Shown here: positions 1 through 12,077 of the stretch, one piece after another
How positions within the stretch are numbered: position 1 is the first letter of the stretch
Layout of the letters: each line of letters opens with the position of its first letter
Source: Alnus glutinosa
Lineage: Eukaryota; Streptophyta; Magnoliopsida; Fagales; Betulaceae
Assembly: GCF_958979055.1 (NCBI RefSeq)
Contig: NC_084893.1
Location: 5,025,071-5,089,070 of the forward strand
DNA length: 64,000 nucleotides
Reading direction: 5' to 3'
The notes under the pieces: model-generated
Database searches by the model: none
Told to the model about the DNA's origin: nothing
Seen by the model: only the letters and a program-made list of their open reading frames with translations
Program-made: the position numbers and the translations under genes

Positions 1-912
1 TGAATGTTTCAAAATATGCCACATCATCAATGCAATTAAAAACTAAGAGTTCTCTCTCCTTTTCGGCCACCAACCTTGTACCTTGACCATGATTGTTAGT
101 GTAGTTTTTGAGTCGGTTGTTGTTACTCCTTCAAGGGGTATCCTCTTGATGGTCGGAAGGTCTTTGCAATCACAAATCAAATTAATGAGGCAAAAGAGCT
201 TGCCGAAACGTGCCGACGGGGTAGGCTCCGATGCCGAAGTCAGGCGATAATCTTAGAAGAGAAGAATTTTCTCAAAAAGGTGTTTGTGTGTGTAATCAGA
301 AAGTCAAACTTGAGTTACTGAACGCTCCTTCATTTTATACATGTCTTGTCGTCCCTTTTGTTTTAGGAGGTAAGTCTATTCTTGTTTATTTCTTACCTGC
401 AATCTACGACTTTAACATCTAATCTTGCATTGAATAGCTGTCATATGACTCAAATCAGTCTCTTTCACGTCCATTCTGTTCTCTCTTTTGTTTAATGCCC
501 TCATATTTCGAGGAAGGCTCTTGAGAAGTGGGTTTTGGTTATGCCAGCAGGTAAGGCGATTGTGGAGCCTTTAGCGATTGGTGATCGCTGGCGACTGGCG
601 TTTTCTAAAGTGCATTCTTGGTGCTTAGCCTTGGCTCGAAGGCGGTCTATTACATGTTAGAGGGTGGGGCCTAAATCAATGGATGGGCTTCTGAATATGG
701 ACCATAACCATCATGTAGGGTTACAGACGAGACAGTTATTAATCGGTAACCGCCAACAACCGAAAAAATTGAAAAACTGAAAAATAACTGCAACTAGATA
801 ATCGAATAACCAAATAATCAGGTACTCGATTGCGGTTACTTGTTATAACATTTTAAAAAATCAATTAATAACCAGATAACCGTTAACCGGTTTTTTTAAT
901 ATATATATTTAT

Positions 913-947
<35 letters not shown>

Positions 948-1849
948 GAAAATAGTCGAAGACAAAAGCAGAGCCATGGTGTTTAAGCACTGAGATTTGT
1001 GTGAAGGTCCTTCATCATTTGTTTTTAGGATTCAGCTTATGTGCGCATATGCTGTTAAAAATATTAAATGACCCAGATTTAACCAGACTTTTTCTTCTTC
1101 TTCTTTCTTTCTTTCTTTCTTTTTTTTTTTTTTTGGTAAAAAAAAAAAAACTCAAACAGCGTCGTTTGAGCAAAACTCTACCTTTCTTTGGTTCTTTTAC
1201 TTTACACAGGGATCATGTTCATCGCTTTCCTGCAAGTGGAGTATCATTGCTGCATTTTTATTTTATTTTTTGCTTTTTTTGCTTCATGCCAACCCAAATC
1301 ATGTTCAAGGAATATTTTATTTGCTTTATGTTTTAAGCAGGCTTACAGACTTACCGATACCCTTGCCCTGTCAGCTAACTTTTGTTGTTTTGGTACACTA
1401 ATTAGAGATATAAATCTAATTAATTAGTGATTTAAATAAAATATGGAAGGACAGAAAATGATGTCACTAAATGTCAAATATTAAATTTAAAAAAATTCAA
1501 CAATAAAAAATAATTTAATTATCCAGTTAATAATCAAATAATCCACAATTGAAAATAATTGGTAGTGTGAAACCAACCCATCCATTCTCCGCCTCAACAC
1601 CACGCTTCGGTGGAAGCCCAATAGCCCGACACCTAGGAGGTTTGGAAGGTGAGTATTAATTGCATGTTGGTTGTTGGATATGGAATGGCGTGACGGTGGT
1701 GGTGGTAGACTGATGATAGCAACGAGAGTAGTGGTGATGGTGGAGCTGTCGTGGTATTGCATGAAATCTCGATCATTCACAAACTTACACCTCAGTGATG
1801 GGACTCACAAATTAATAATGCACCCACTCCCAAATAAAAAATGATGGTC

Positions 1850-1880
<31 letters not shown>

Positions 1881-1907
1881 TCTTAATATTTAATCTGCTC
1901 ACTTTCT
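1..1907. other. Intergenic, no gene recognised
   Basis: No conserved coding signal was recognised. Short open frames near 231-422 and 1001-1336 look like chance frames; the second is driven by a T-rich stretch. Positions 730-900 are rich in short GGTTA/TAACC words of both orientations, as in degenerate MITE termini, followed by an A-tract at 919-946. An (AAT)n run lies near 1850-1880. Confidence 0.5.
919..946. repeat. Poly(A) tract
   Basis: Nearly 30 consecutive A bases follow a TTTATATTTA stretch. It could be the tail of an old retroposon on the plus strand, but no target-site duplication was found to prove it. Confidence 0.6.
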
Positions 1908-1916
1908 TTTAATTTA

Positions 1917-2368
1917 GGAAAAATATTAAAAAAAACTCCTCAACTAACCACCAATATTAAAATAATCCCTTCAAAATTTCAAGTTTTAAGTGTATTTAAA
2001 TGATTCATCAAATTATTAAAAATGTGTCAAAAAAGAAGTTATTTTTGTTAAAATATTTATAATGCCCTTACCACGTGTCATATATCTCATTAAAAAAAAA
2101 AATTATAAAACATTAAAGTCACCCCTTTATATATATATTATTTTTAGTTTTTCATTTTTTTTAATATTTTTATTTTTTTGTTCTTGATTTTAAAATTTTT
2201 ATTTTTTAATAAAATATATGACATGTTAAGGGTATTTTAAAAATATAATAAAAAAGTAATATTTTTGATATACTTTAATAGTTTGAATGATCACTTTAAT
2301 ACACTTCAAAATTTATGAGATTATTTTAAAACCAATCATTAGCCGAATAAATTATTTATATTTTTCCC
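1917..2368. mobile_element. MULE-type TIR element (MITE), 452 bp
   Basis: Terminal inverted repeats of roughly 110 bp begin GGAAAAATATT on the left and match the reverse complement of the right end (GGGAAAAATATAAAT). The flanks carry near-identical 9-bp direct repeats, TTTAATTTA at 1908-1916 and ATTAATTTA at 2369-2377 (8 of 9 match). A 9-bp duplication is the usual mark of Mutator-like elements. The centre is AT-rich and non-coding, so the element depends on another for transposase. Confidence 0.65.
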
Positions 2369-2561
2369 ATTAATTTAAGTTACCAAACCCAATAATTTAA
2401 TTTATCTCCGCCTTTCTTCTTGAGGCAGGGATCCGAATCCCAAACAAAATGATATTATTGGATTCGGTTACTGTGCGGTACTAAAAAGTACCATGTGTGG
2501 CACGTACCATATACGTTTCTTGTTTGGCAATTTTTTTGAACGGCTGTATTCCAGCAGTTTC

Positions 2562-2671
2562 CAAAATTACAGTAGATTGTGCAGTACTAAATGTAAAATA
2601 TAGACAGGATAAGAAGCAAAATTACAGTAGATTGTGCAGTACTAAATGTAAAATATAGACAGGATAAGAAG
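2562..2671. repeat. 55-bp perfect tandem duplication
   Basis: A 55-bp unit beginning CAAAATTACAG and containing GTGCAGTACTAAATG occurs twice head to tail, at 2562-2616 and 2617-2671, with no differences seen. It lies about 500 bp upstream of the aldehyde dehydrogenase transcript start region, so it is in its likely promoter. The lack of divergence suggests a recent slippage or repair event. Confidence 0.9.
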
Positions 2672-3196
2672 CAAAATTTGGACAAGACAGCATGCACGTG
2701 TCGAAGAAAACGAAAAATACACTCTTGACTATAATTAATGACAATGCAGAAAATTCAACGAAGAAAAAAACACGACACAAATTTCATATGAAATTTATTA
2801 TTGCTTGCATTTAAATTTTATGATAATTCATTCTATTTTTATTCCTTCATCGAGAAAACTTATCTGTATAATTAAAATTAAATAATAATAATAAAAAAAA
2901 AATGAAAAGTCCCTTTGTAAAGAATAGAAGCCAACTCATTGGTTGGCTGCTTGTGAAGATATTGAGGCAATAATGATTATATTATCTAATCAGGTAACTT
3001 TCTTGTAATTGAAGTTATTAAACCTAATAATCACGGGCAGTGTGGAATCTTAAAAAGTCACACTCACACTAGAGAGAGAGCGAGATTGAGTGTGTGTCTG
3101 TGCACGGTGTGAGTTTTCTCCCTACTTTAGCTGGAAAACAGAGCAATCTGTTTTTATCTTAAAGAGGAAAAAGAAGCTTTGAGGTTGTGTGTGGCC

Positions 3197-6100
3197 ATGG
3201 CTGCTCGCAGGCTCTCCTCAGTGCTGTCTCGCTCTCTTTCTGCTTCTCATGCTTCTGGGTCTGCTTCTCTGCCTTCCTCTCTAGGTGACCTCTTCCACAA
3301 TGCTCTTCTTGATGCCTTTTCTTTGTTTTTCATTCTTGATAAATATGATGATGATGATGATATTTTTTTTTCTTTTTTTCTTTTTCCGTGTGTTGATGTT
3401 TCTGTGCATGAGTGATACCATATCTGCTAAAAAGCCACGCAGAGAGAGCTTATTAATCTTGGAACTTTATTGTGTAATTCATAAAAAAATAATAATAATA
3501 ATAATAAAAAAAACTTTTATTTTGTAAGCTCTTCCTGTTTGTTACGAAAATAGAGGAGAAAATAAGAACAAGGAATTTTGAATCAGATATTCCTGTTTAA
3601 AGCCCTTTTCACTTTATAAGGACTGGGAAAAGATAACCTTGAGTCAGCTTGGCATAAATATCTTCCTTAGTTTGGGTGATGATGATGAAAGAAGATCAAT
3701 AAAGGACTAGATTCAACAAGTCAAGATTTTTGAGTGTTGGGGTTCCTTCTTTTTTGGAGGTTATCTAGAATCATAGGAGAAATCCAGTTACTATTTAACT
3801 GGTGAACAGGCCAATACTAAAATCAGAAAAAGATGAAAGGAAATATTCTGTTTGGTGCAGGTTGGAAATAATCAGATACCACAATGTTATACCATAATTT
3901 GAAATAATCTTTTTCCTTTTTTTATTTCTTTTGATTGTACTCCTTTATTTACGTTTTAGTTCATACATATTTTACAAAATTTATTTGATGAAGTTATTTA
4001 CAAACTATGACCTTCAGTAAGAACTTCTGGCTGTGGAAGAAGCATCAACAGGTTTAGCACTGCTGCTGTACCTGAGGAATTAATTACTCCACCTGTTCAG
4101 ATAAGTTACACCCAGCATCTGATTAACGGGCAATTTGTGGATTCTGCATCAGGTAATGTTTCCCTTGAAAAAGTCCAATATCTTTTCTTTGTTTCTTTCT
4201 TTTTCATGAAGCACTTTTACCAATTGGTATTTTACAATATTTCTCATTGATGTTGCATGTGAATGTGATGGAGCTGATGTCGGGCATTCTGTCGGTCTCA
4301 GGAAAAGAATTTCCGACACATGACCCTCGTACCGGGGAAGTGATTGCCCATGTTGCTGAAGGTGACGCAGAAGATATCAACCGGGCTGTAGCTGCTGCTC
4401 GGAAGGCATTTGATGAGGGACCATGGCCAAAGATGACCGCTTATGTAAGAACAACCCTCTTGCTCCTCCTATTTTGCTTTTGTTATTCAATTAGTATGTG
4501 AGTGATTCCTAATACAGATAAATTTTGTCAAATTATGATAAATTTGCACTGATATATTCTTTCCAGGAAAGATCACGGATATTGTTGCGATTCGCTGATT
4601 TGGTTGAGAAACACAGTGATGAGCTTGCAGCTCTAGAGACATGGAACAATGGGAAGCCTTATGAACAGGCTGCCAAATCCGAATTACCATTGTTTGTGCG
4701 GCTATTTTACTATTATGCTGGTGAGATCACTAAAACTAATAGAGTATTATTCATCCAAAAAAAAAAAAAAAAAACTAATCAAGTATTGTTTGCTTTTACT
4801 ATTGCATGCATTGTGTTCTAATGCTTTCCAGTACAAATTATTCAGGCTGGGCAGATAAAATCCACGGACTAACAGTTCCAGCTGATGGAGATTATCATGT
4901 ACAAACATTGCATGAACCAATTGGAGTTGCAGGACAAATCATTCCCTGGAACTTTCCTCTTGTCATGTTTGCTTGGAAAGTTGGGCCTGCTCTAGCATGT
5001 GGTAATACTATTGTCCTGAAGACGGCGGAGCAAACGCCTTTGACTGCTCTCTATGTGGCAAAGCTATTCCATGAGGTAGGTTTGTTGAGAGCAAATGCGT
5101 TTTGTTTCTTTGCATTTCCTAAGTGATCATCGTGTAATCTATTTTGTATTCTTTGGTGATAGGCTGGTCTTCCTCCAGGTGTGTTAAATGTAGTTTCTGG
5201 CTATGGTCCAACTGCTGGTGCGGCTCTTGCCAGCCATATGGATGTGGACAAAGTAAGTTAGGCATCTTCATGTTATATAACTCATGGCTAGATGAAGTTG
5301 TACCTGATCAATTATATTGAGAGCAGCATCACCTGTTCTTTGGAATCAATTTTCTATTACTGCCAATATCAATTATTTTTTGGCTGTTGGTCATTAAAAG
5401 ATAATCTTTCACATTGCCACAGCCTACAAGGATGCAGCCTGCATATATATCATACCACTTGTCAATCTCTTAAACTCCGCTGATTTAGCAAAACTAAACC
5501 TTTAATCTAGTTTTGTATATGTCCACCTATTGAAACCAGTAGCAATGCTTTTGCAGCTAGCATTCACAGGATCAACTGCTACTGGGAAAATTGTTCTTGA
5601 ATTGTCCGCAAGAAGCAATCTTAAGCCGGTAACACTAGAGCTAGGAGGGAAATCACCTTTCATAGTATGTGAGGATGCTGATGTTGATAAGGCTGTGGAG
5701 CTTGCACACTTTGCTCTGTTTTTTAATCAGGTTTGTTCAATCGATTTTCTAGCAGAGCTGGATTTGTTAGGATGTGAATGATTTAATTAATAGATAAATG
5801 CTATATTGTCTCCAGGGGCAATGTTGCTGTGCTGGGTCTCGTACATTTGTACATGAACGTATATATGATGAGTTCCTAGAGAAAGCAAAGACACGTGCTA
5901 TGAGACGCGTTGTTGGGGATCCCTTCAAGAAGGGTGTGGAACAAGGTCCTCAGGTACTGAGACATGAGGATGAAGTGGTTGGCACAATCTTATTAAAGTA
6001 GGCCTCTTCTAAGTTTCTCCAGTGCCTAAGCTATAGTACAAATTGGTTCACAATCAAACTTCAACAGAGCTGGCATGGAGAGGGGAGCATTCTCTTCAAT

Positions 6101-7174
6101 ATAAAATTAACACTTTCTGAAAAAGAAATGTAGAACCCATAGAATTACAATATACCCATGGATTTCAATGAGACAGCAGATTTTTTCCTCCGTATTTAAA
6201 ATTAAGGACTTCTTAACTCAATGGATTATAAATCCATGGGAGTAAATACATTCTTGAAAGGTGTTGCAGGCCATGTTCTGTTTCAGCTTACTCATGTCTA
6301 ACAAATCAAGTAATGCTGTTTCTGATCCTTTTGAAAATCACAGATTGACCCGGAGCAATTTGAGAAAATCCTTAGGTACATAAGATCTGGAATCCAAAGC
6401 AATGCCACCCTTGAATGCGGAGGTGACAGATTAGGCTCCAAAGGCTACTTTATTCAGCCCACTGTCTTCTCGAATGTTCAGGTACTTATAACTTCTCTCT
6501 GGTAATTGCTTTAACCATTATGGATGAAATATCATATGATGGAACATGAATTTGACTTTTTCATCTCGTTAGGATGATATGTTGATAGCAAAGGATGAGA
6601 TCTTTGGTCCAGTGCAATCCATCTTGAAATTCAAGTGAGTTTAAAACTTCATTCAATCTGCTACAGTTGTCATTAAACTTCCACCACTCCCACAATTATA
6701 CTATCCTAAATAGATGATATAGGAGGAAGAAGAAACATGTGTCCTAACTCCAATGCTATTTGGGTCAAAAAAAAAGAAAAAAGAAAAAAGAAAAAAAAGG
6801 TTGCTTGGAAAACACAAAAAATCAAATGAAACTAGGTCTCTTTAAGTGCAGACCAACAAATTTTTATTTCTGTTGATGGAAATTTTGGGTTCTGTACCAG
6901 TGATATTGATGAAGTAATACGAAGGGCGAACGCAACGCGCTATGGTTTAGCTGCAGGAGTTTTTACTAGAAACTTGGACACTGCCAACACCTTGAGCCGA
7001 GCACTAAGAGCTGGTACCGTGTGGGTTAATTGCTTTGATGTGTTTGATGCTGCAATTCCTTTTGGTGGGTATAAGATGAGTGGCATAGGCAGGGAGAAGG
7101 GAATCTACAGCCTTCACAACTACTTGCAAGTCAAGGCTGTTGTTACTCCTTTGAAGAAGGCAGCGTGGTTGTAA
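3197..7174 (+). CDS. ALDH2B: Mitochondrial aldehyde dehydrogenase, ALDH2B type
   Basis: NAD-dependent oxidation of aldehydes, chiefly acetaldehyde, to acids in the mitochondrial matrix; maize RF2A, a fertility restorer, belongs to this family. Eleven exons join in frame to 541 aa, close to the usual 530-540: 3197-3284, 4018-4152, 4302-4444, 4567-4720, 4846-5075, 5163-5252, 5557-5730, 5816-5953, 6344-6481, 6573-6634, 6901-7174. The start [13 protein letters not shown] is Arg/Ser-rich with no acidic residues, as expected of a mitochondrial presequence. The domain carries PWNFPL, the FTGST nucleotide-binding motif after residue 281, the general-base Glu308 in LELGGKSP and the nucleophile Cys342 in GQCCCAGS. 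The C-terminus has the oligomerisation region and ends [14 protein letters not shown]. All introns are GT-AG. The exon 2 acceptor (CAG at 4015-4017) is the least certain junction. Nothing suggests the gene is damaged. Confidence 0.96.
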
Positions 7175-8236
7175 GCGTCTCAGTTCCACCATGTTGTCTC
7201 ACTTTTCCTGTTCTAAATAAGGAACCAACCATACATGGTGATCAGCTTGTAATTGAAATGCACAGAAAGTAGTAAACCTCGAGAAAACTTACTTGTTTGC
7301 ACCCGACTGCCCCAAGTTTACATTTGCATCTCTTTGGAATCCTAGTGACATTTTGAGTGATGCTGTTATTTTGGATTGTCTTTCTCAAGTGAGTAGTGTT
7401 GGAAATCCCCCTTCTATCCCGAAGTTAGAAACATTTTCCAAGGTGAACGCCATTGAATCGTGTCTGTCAGGCCTAAGAAATTTGTACATTACATCTAGGC
7501 GGTGGCTTGACAATAAAAAAGACTAAAGAGAACATTGCCTTCAAGCATTGAACTCAAAACCTATTAGCTACAAGTATCATACTCTACGACAGTCATCAGC
7601 CCTCCTAGTTTTCTGTTTCTGCACGCCTAGTTCTCACATGGCCAAGCTCTTATGTCTTAACTTCCTTCCACACTAATTAATTTCATTACTACTATCTTAA
7701 TATATTATGGTGTAAGAACTTTTTTTCCCCAAAAAAAAAAAAAAAAAGTAAATTTGGGACTTTTTGGTCCTCGGTATGCCTACCAAGAAAAAGCCTTTGG
7801 GTATCTAATCGGATCAAATTTTGCCTCTACCAGGTATAGGGCATTTGTTGTATACGGGTGGGCTTGGTTGCATTGTTTTACTGTTTAGTAAGTCCAATTA
7901 TTGGACCACAAAAGAAAAGTTAAGATAAAATTGGACCACAACATAAACTGCGGCCTAAGCTGCTCTTATTTAGTTTATACTTTATAATGACAAAGAAGTT
8001 GTAACCCTACTCAAAGGCCAAAAAAATAAATCGATTTGCCGAAATCTTGTTTTAACAAGAACTGCGATGATTCCATCGGTCGAACGAGATTCGACTGACT
8101 ATCTCAAGTTTTTGTATGATGCAACATCTTATTTAAACGAGATGGTGTCTCGTTCGAACAAGACATGCGATGCAGCACTTCGAACAAGTTTTTCAAAACA
8201 AATTGTTGAACTTTCGTTAACATATCATTTTGATCT
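7175..8236. other. ALDH2B 3' UTR and intergenic
   Basis: The first 100 bases after the stop should be 3' UTR; TTCTAAATAAGG near 7212 could serve as a poly(A) signal. Open frames at 7293-7526 and 8067-8261 match no family I recognise. A short poly(A) run sits at 7731-7747. Confidence 0.5.
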
Positions 8237-8392
8237 AATAAACGTTAGAATTGAAAAATAAGCGTTCAAACGCTACCATGTTTGTAATCTCAAGATATGA
8301 CTCATTTAATACCTAATAAACGTTAGAATTGAGAAATAAGCATTCAAATGCCACCAGATTTGTAATCTCAAGATACGACTGATTTAATAAGA
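8237..8392. repeat. 78-bp tandem duplication, diverged
   Basis: Two head-to-tail copies (8237-8314 and 8315-8392) begin AATAAACGTTAGAATTG and share TTTGTAATCTCAAGATA. They differ at several bases, so the duplication is older than the 55-bp one upstream of the aldehyde dehydrogenase. Confidence 0.8.
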
Positions 8393-9198
8393 TTTGTTTG
8401 CTCGCAAACTACCGTGCATCACAACATATCTCATGTTTGTTTTTACCCACTTGATAGGAATGTTTTTGACAATTCAAAAGATGATATCAAAATGGGGCCA
8501 CTTCCTTTATAATATATAGATATTATCACATAAAAAGTAGGGTCCTTGGCCTTATCTCTTGCTTCCTTGGTCCGTCACCCCTTCCAAATAGGTAACTGTA
8601 CAGTTACATCTTAATTATACTGAAAGCGGCTGTAAAGCTTTGGGGTTCGTTTGGCAGCATTTTTTGGGATTTTTTCTTCTTCTTGCTTTTTAGTCAAAAA
8701 AAAATATAATAAAATAATAATAATAATAATAACATTAACAAATAACTCTAAGCACAAAACATTCAAAATTATTTTAATTTTTATATCACATTAGAACATT
8801 TTGTTTACTTTTTATTTTTTCGTTAAATCCTATAAATTTTTTTAAAATATCCGTGTTTATTTTTTTTTTTTTAAAAAAAAATATGAAAACTTTCAAAGAT
8901 TTAGGTATGGGTATTTTTGCAAATTTCATTAAATTCTGACTAACACCTAAGTCCTAGTAATTTTGTTCTGTTTTTTTTTTTCTTAAAAAAAATAGGTATT
9001 TTGCGAATCTTGACAGGATTTAACGAAAAATTATAACGAACGATTGAAATTGAAAAAAATTGAAAGATGGATACCCTAAGTTGACACTTTTTAAAGTTTG
9101 AATACATTTTTTCACATCAGATTTCTTGTACAAAGTGTGTACAAATGTTGTGTAGCAAACGTTACTTATTTTTTCTTTTTTAAGCAAATTACAAACAA

Positions 9199-9341
9199 GA
9201 GGAGTGATTGTTACACTCACACTCCACAACTCCAGCACTCACACTAGATACAAGGAAGTGGGACCTAGTGTGTGGGTCCCACTTCCTTGTGTCTAGTGTG
9301 AGTATTGGAGTTATGCAATGTGAGTGTAATAATCATTTTCC
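9199..9341. mobile_element. Hairpin MITE, MULE-type, 143 bp
   Basis: Almost the whole element is one palindrome. The left arm ending ACAAGGAAGTGGGACC pairs with the right arm GGTCCCACTTCCTTGT across a loop of about 10 bases. Perfect 9-bp direct repeats TACAAACAA flank it at 9190-9198 and 9342-9350. The termini GAGGAGTGATT and (reverse complement) GGAAAATGATT resemble those of the element at 42598-42782, so the two are probably one family. Confidence 0.85.
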
Positions 9342-9689
9342 TACAAACAAATGGGATCATTCCCACAATCATATATATAATAGGAGATTCAATAGGAACA
9401 GAGTCTATAATCGTTACATGTGGCATTTTATATGGTTGACAAGTGTATCTATTTTATGGAATTAAAATAACTGCATCTTATTCAGTTTACTTTTCCTACA
9501 AAATAACTGTATCATAACTGTTTGTGAAACAAATATCTGAAACAAGTTTAACTGTTTGCAAAAAAGCAAAGTAAAAAGAAGGAAAACTACTTAAAAAAAA
9601 AAAAAAAGGAAAAGGAAAACTGAAAAAGAGAGACGTGTGTTTTACCAAAGGGAGACTAACGTTTTTTTTTTTTTTTTTTTAGCTAGAAC

Positions 9690-9709
9690 GTACATTCAAC
9701 TCCCTCTAT
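9690..9709. repeat. Target-site duplication, left copy
   Basis: GTACATTCAACTCCCTCTAT is repeated exactly at 10808-10827. Twenty-base duplications of variable length are typical of target-primed reverse transcription by LINEs. Confidence 0.9.
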
Positions 9710-10807
9710 TTTTTTTTAAGTTAAAGATCTCTTTCAATAAATTGAAACGAGACCAAATCGGTCTAATGTCCAGGGTTACAAAGAATTCTTAATAAGCTAA
9801 ATCAAAGGCACAAGGTTAGAGTATCCTCCACTCAAGCAAGGTCAGACTTAGACCACTATAACAAACCACAGCTGCTACAAAATAACCTAAACAACAGAAG
9901 ATGCATCTACATATGCATAAGCTTCTACAAGATCGATGAGAGGTCACACAAACTATGCTATATACTAGCTTTTACAGACCATGTTTGATCTAAAAATACA
10001 AAGCAATTGCCTTACAATACAACAAACACAACAGGGAAAAAACGACAAATCCGGAACAAAACTGGGCCACGCCATCAAACCGATCAGAAGAAACCGGAAC
10101 CAACACTTGGCAAACACGCCCCCACGAGCACGCCCGAAAAAGACCCTTGTACACAAAAAAATGCCCATCTTGCAGGGGAACAGTTTCCCCAAGAAGATAA
10201 CCGTCACTCGAGTCAACGGTCCAAACCTGCAAGATCATCGAAAAAACAAACAGGGGCGTCAACAAACAAAACCGCCAGAGTGGAAAAAACGCCAGGTCCG
10301 GCACTGGTGTCCATTAATCAAACAGGAAATCCAAGATGTAAAGCCCTTCCCGTTAACAAAGCCCCCAAAGCACGCTCGAAAAATGTGCCATGTACACAAA
10401 AAACTCCTTTGACAAGAAAACGATAAATCAGAGAAGGAAAACCATCCCCTGAACCACCAATTCGTTGTCGCCGAGTCCAATTAGACCAATAGGGCATCTT
10501 CAGATGGTGCAACCGATGTGGAAAAACTCCAGAACTCAGACCCAAAATCAGCATCGGTGGCCACGAAACAAGCCCCCAACGACCGTCGTTAACCCCAACA
10601 AACCAACACTACAACAACCTTCTCAAACCAGAAAAGGCTGAGAAAAACAAACCATTTCTCCTTTAGGGTGCTGACGACGCCCAAAGAGAGAAAAAATTTA
10701 TTGAGAAAACAAAACCTAAACAAACAAACAGAGGAGGAGGCCGAAAAGACGATTCCCTCATAGGCCGAAAAATTGCAAAATCGCCAGAGTATTTTTGCAG
10801 GACTTGA
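9710..10807 (-). mobile_element. 5'-truncated retroposon (LINE-like) on minus strand
   Basis: The insert is bounded by the exact 20-bp duplication at 9690-9709 and 10808-10827. It starts on the plus strand with a T run, which is a short poly(A) tail when read on the minus strand. That combination indicates insertion by LINE machinery. No reverse transcriptase, endonuclease or zinc-knuckle motif could be read. The many overlapping open frames on both strands are short and composition-driven. It may be the 3' end of a LINE or a LINE-mobilised transcript. It interrupts an exon of the HSP90 relic. Confidence 0.7.
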
Positions 10808-11256
10808 GTACATTCAACTCCCTCTATGAGAACAAGGCCATTTTCCTTCTTCATGGAGTTAATCTCCAACGCCTCTGACGTAAGATTGTGTTTTGTGAAC
10901 TACATTCTTATTTATAATTATTATTACGATTTAATGTTAATTATACAAAACCGTTCTACTTTTCAATTTCAGGCATTGGACAAGATTAGGTTACTTTCTC
11001 TCACAGAAAAAGAGATTTTGGGCGAAGGGGATAACACCAAGCCTGGAGCTCGTCTAAACGGAGGACGAGGGTCAGACCCTCGTCCTACGTGGCACAAATT
11101 TTTTATTTTTTTATTCTTTGATTAAAAAAAAAAAAAAAAACGCGTGAAAACGCGGGACGAGAGACTTTCAGAAAAAATTTCCCCCCATTTCCCAAATCTC
11201 CCCCTCTTTACCATCCAACGGACCAATCGCCGCCCATCGACCGAGCACCTCCCACC

Positions 11257-11294
11257 TTGACGACCGGCCCACCGACCGACACCATCCCTCTCCC

Positions 11295-11375
<81 letters not shown>

Positions 11376-11703
11376 CCAGCAGACCGACGTCCCACGAGCA
11401 CCGCGGATCTCCGTCCAGGTCCGACGAGAAGCTGCGCCAGAGCCGACGACGAGCACCGCCGATCTCCAGTTAGTCTCCCTCTCTCCGCAGATCTCTGACG
11501 AGGAGCGCCAGAGTTGGGCTTTTTCTGGATGGCGGTGGGTGGCGATCGGAGGTGCTCGTGGTGGAGAGACGCTGTTGGTGGGGAAGGGGAAAGCTGAAAC
11601 GGTCAGCTTGGTCGGCGTGTTTGTGGCGGCAGCGGTCGGAGGTGGGTGGGGAGGGGGACGGTGGAGATGGAGGGATAAGGCTTGGGGGATTTTGAAATTT
11701 TGA
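11257..11703 (+). CDS. Open frame inside the Pack-MULE-like element, unrecognised
   Basis: A 148-aa frame lies wholly in the GC-rich interior. Residues about 14-40 are a Leu/Ser repeat produced by the CT microsatellite, and the rest is Arg/Gly/Trp-rich without a known domain. The opposite strand is also open here, so GC content alone may explain it. It might be a captured 5' UTR plus first exon. I would not treat it as a working gene without transcript evidence. Confidence 0.2.
11297..11372. repeat. (CT)n microsatellite
   Basis: Thirty-eight consecutive CT units inside the Pack-MULE-like element. Such runs are common in plant 5' UTRs, which fits capture of a gene's 5' end. Confidence 0.95.
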
Positions 11704-12077
11704 GGAAGATGTGTTTTCTGAAATGGGGGAAACGTGAAAAGTTTTCACGCTTTTTTTTTTTTTTGTTTTTAAAAAAATCAAAGAATAAAAAAATAAAAAA
11801 TTTGTGCCGCGGAAGACCCTCATCCTCCATATAGACGAGCTCCCAAGCCTGACATCCAGGTCAATAATTTGGCCACATTAAATTACTAGAGATAATGAGA
11901 ACATTGAATTATAGTCCGCTTGGTTCAGCGGTTTTAAAATGGACAGATTTTGGTAAAATTGTGGTTCGGTATTTAAATTGGAGTTTGACCTTTCAAAAAG
12001 TTGCCATTGTTTTCAAATTTCTGCTATTTTTTAAAATGAACTTTGACATGCTAAATTGCAGGGTTAATCACACTCTT

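Larger units (their letters stand above)
11046..11842. mobile_element. Pack-MULE-like TIR element, 797 bp
   Basis: Termini GAGCTCGTCTAAAC and (reverse complement of the right end) GAGCTCGTCTATATGG start inverted repeats of about 100 bp. These share a GGCACAAATTTTTTATT block, and the left arm carries an extra 17-20 bases. Perfect 9-bp direct repeats CCAAGCCTG lie at 11037-11045 and 11843-11851. The interior, about 11160-11735, is GC-rich with a long CT run and an open frame at 11257-11703, unlike the AT-rich surroundings. A MULE carrying gene-like GC-rich DNA and no transposase is what is called a Pack-MULE. The parent gene was not identified. Confidence 0.8.

Noticed and set aside
7293..7526. 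Possible separate gene after ALDH2B
   Set aside because: The 77-aa frame matches nothing recognised and has no visible splice or promoter support.
9965..10813. Many overlapping frames of 70-140 aa on both strands
   Set aside because: They overlap in several phases within a retroposon bounded by a target duplication; none shows a domain.
11168..11456. Minus-strand frames rich in Arg-Glu repeats
   Set aside because: They arise from reading the CT microsatellite on the other strand; no family resemblance.
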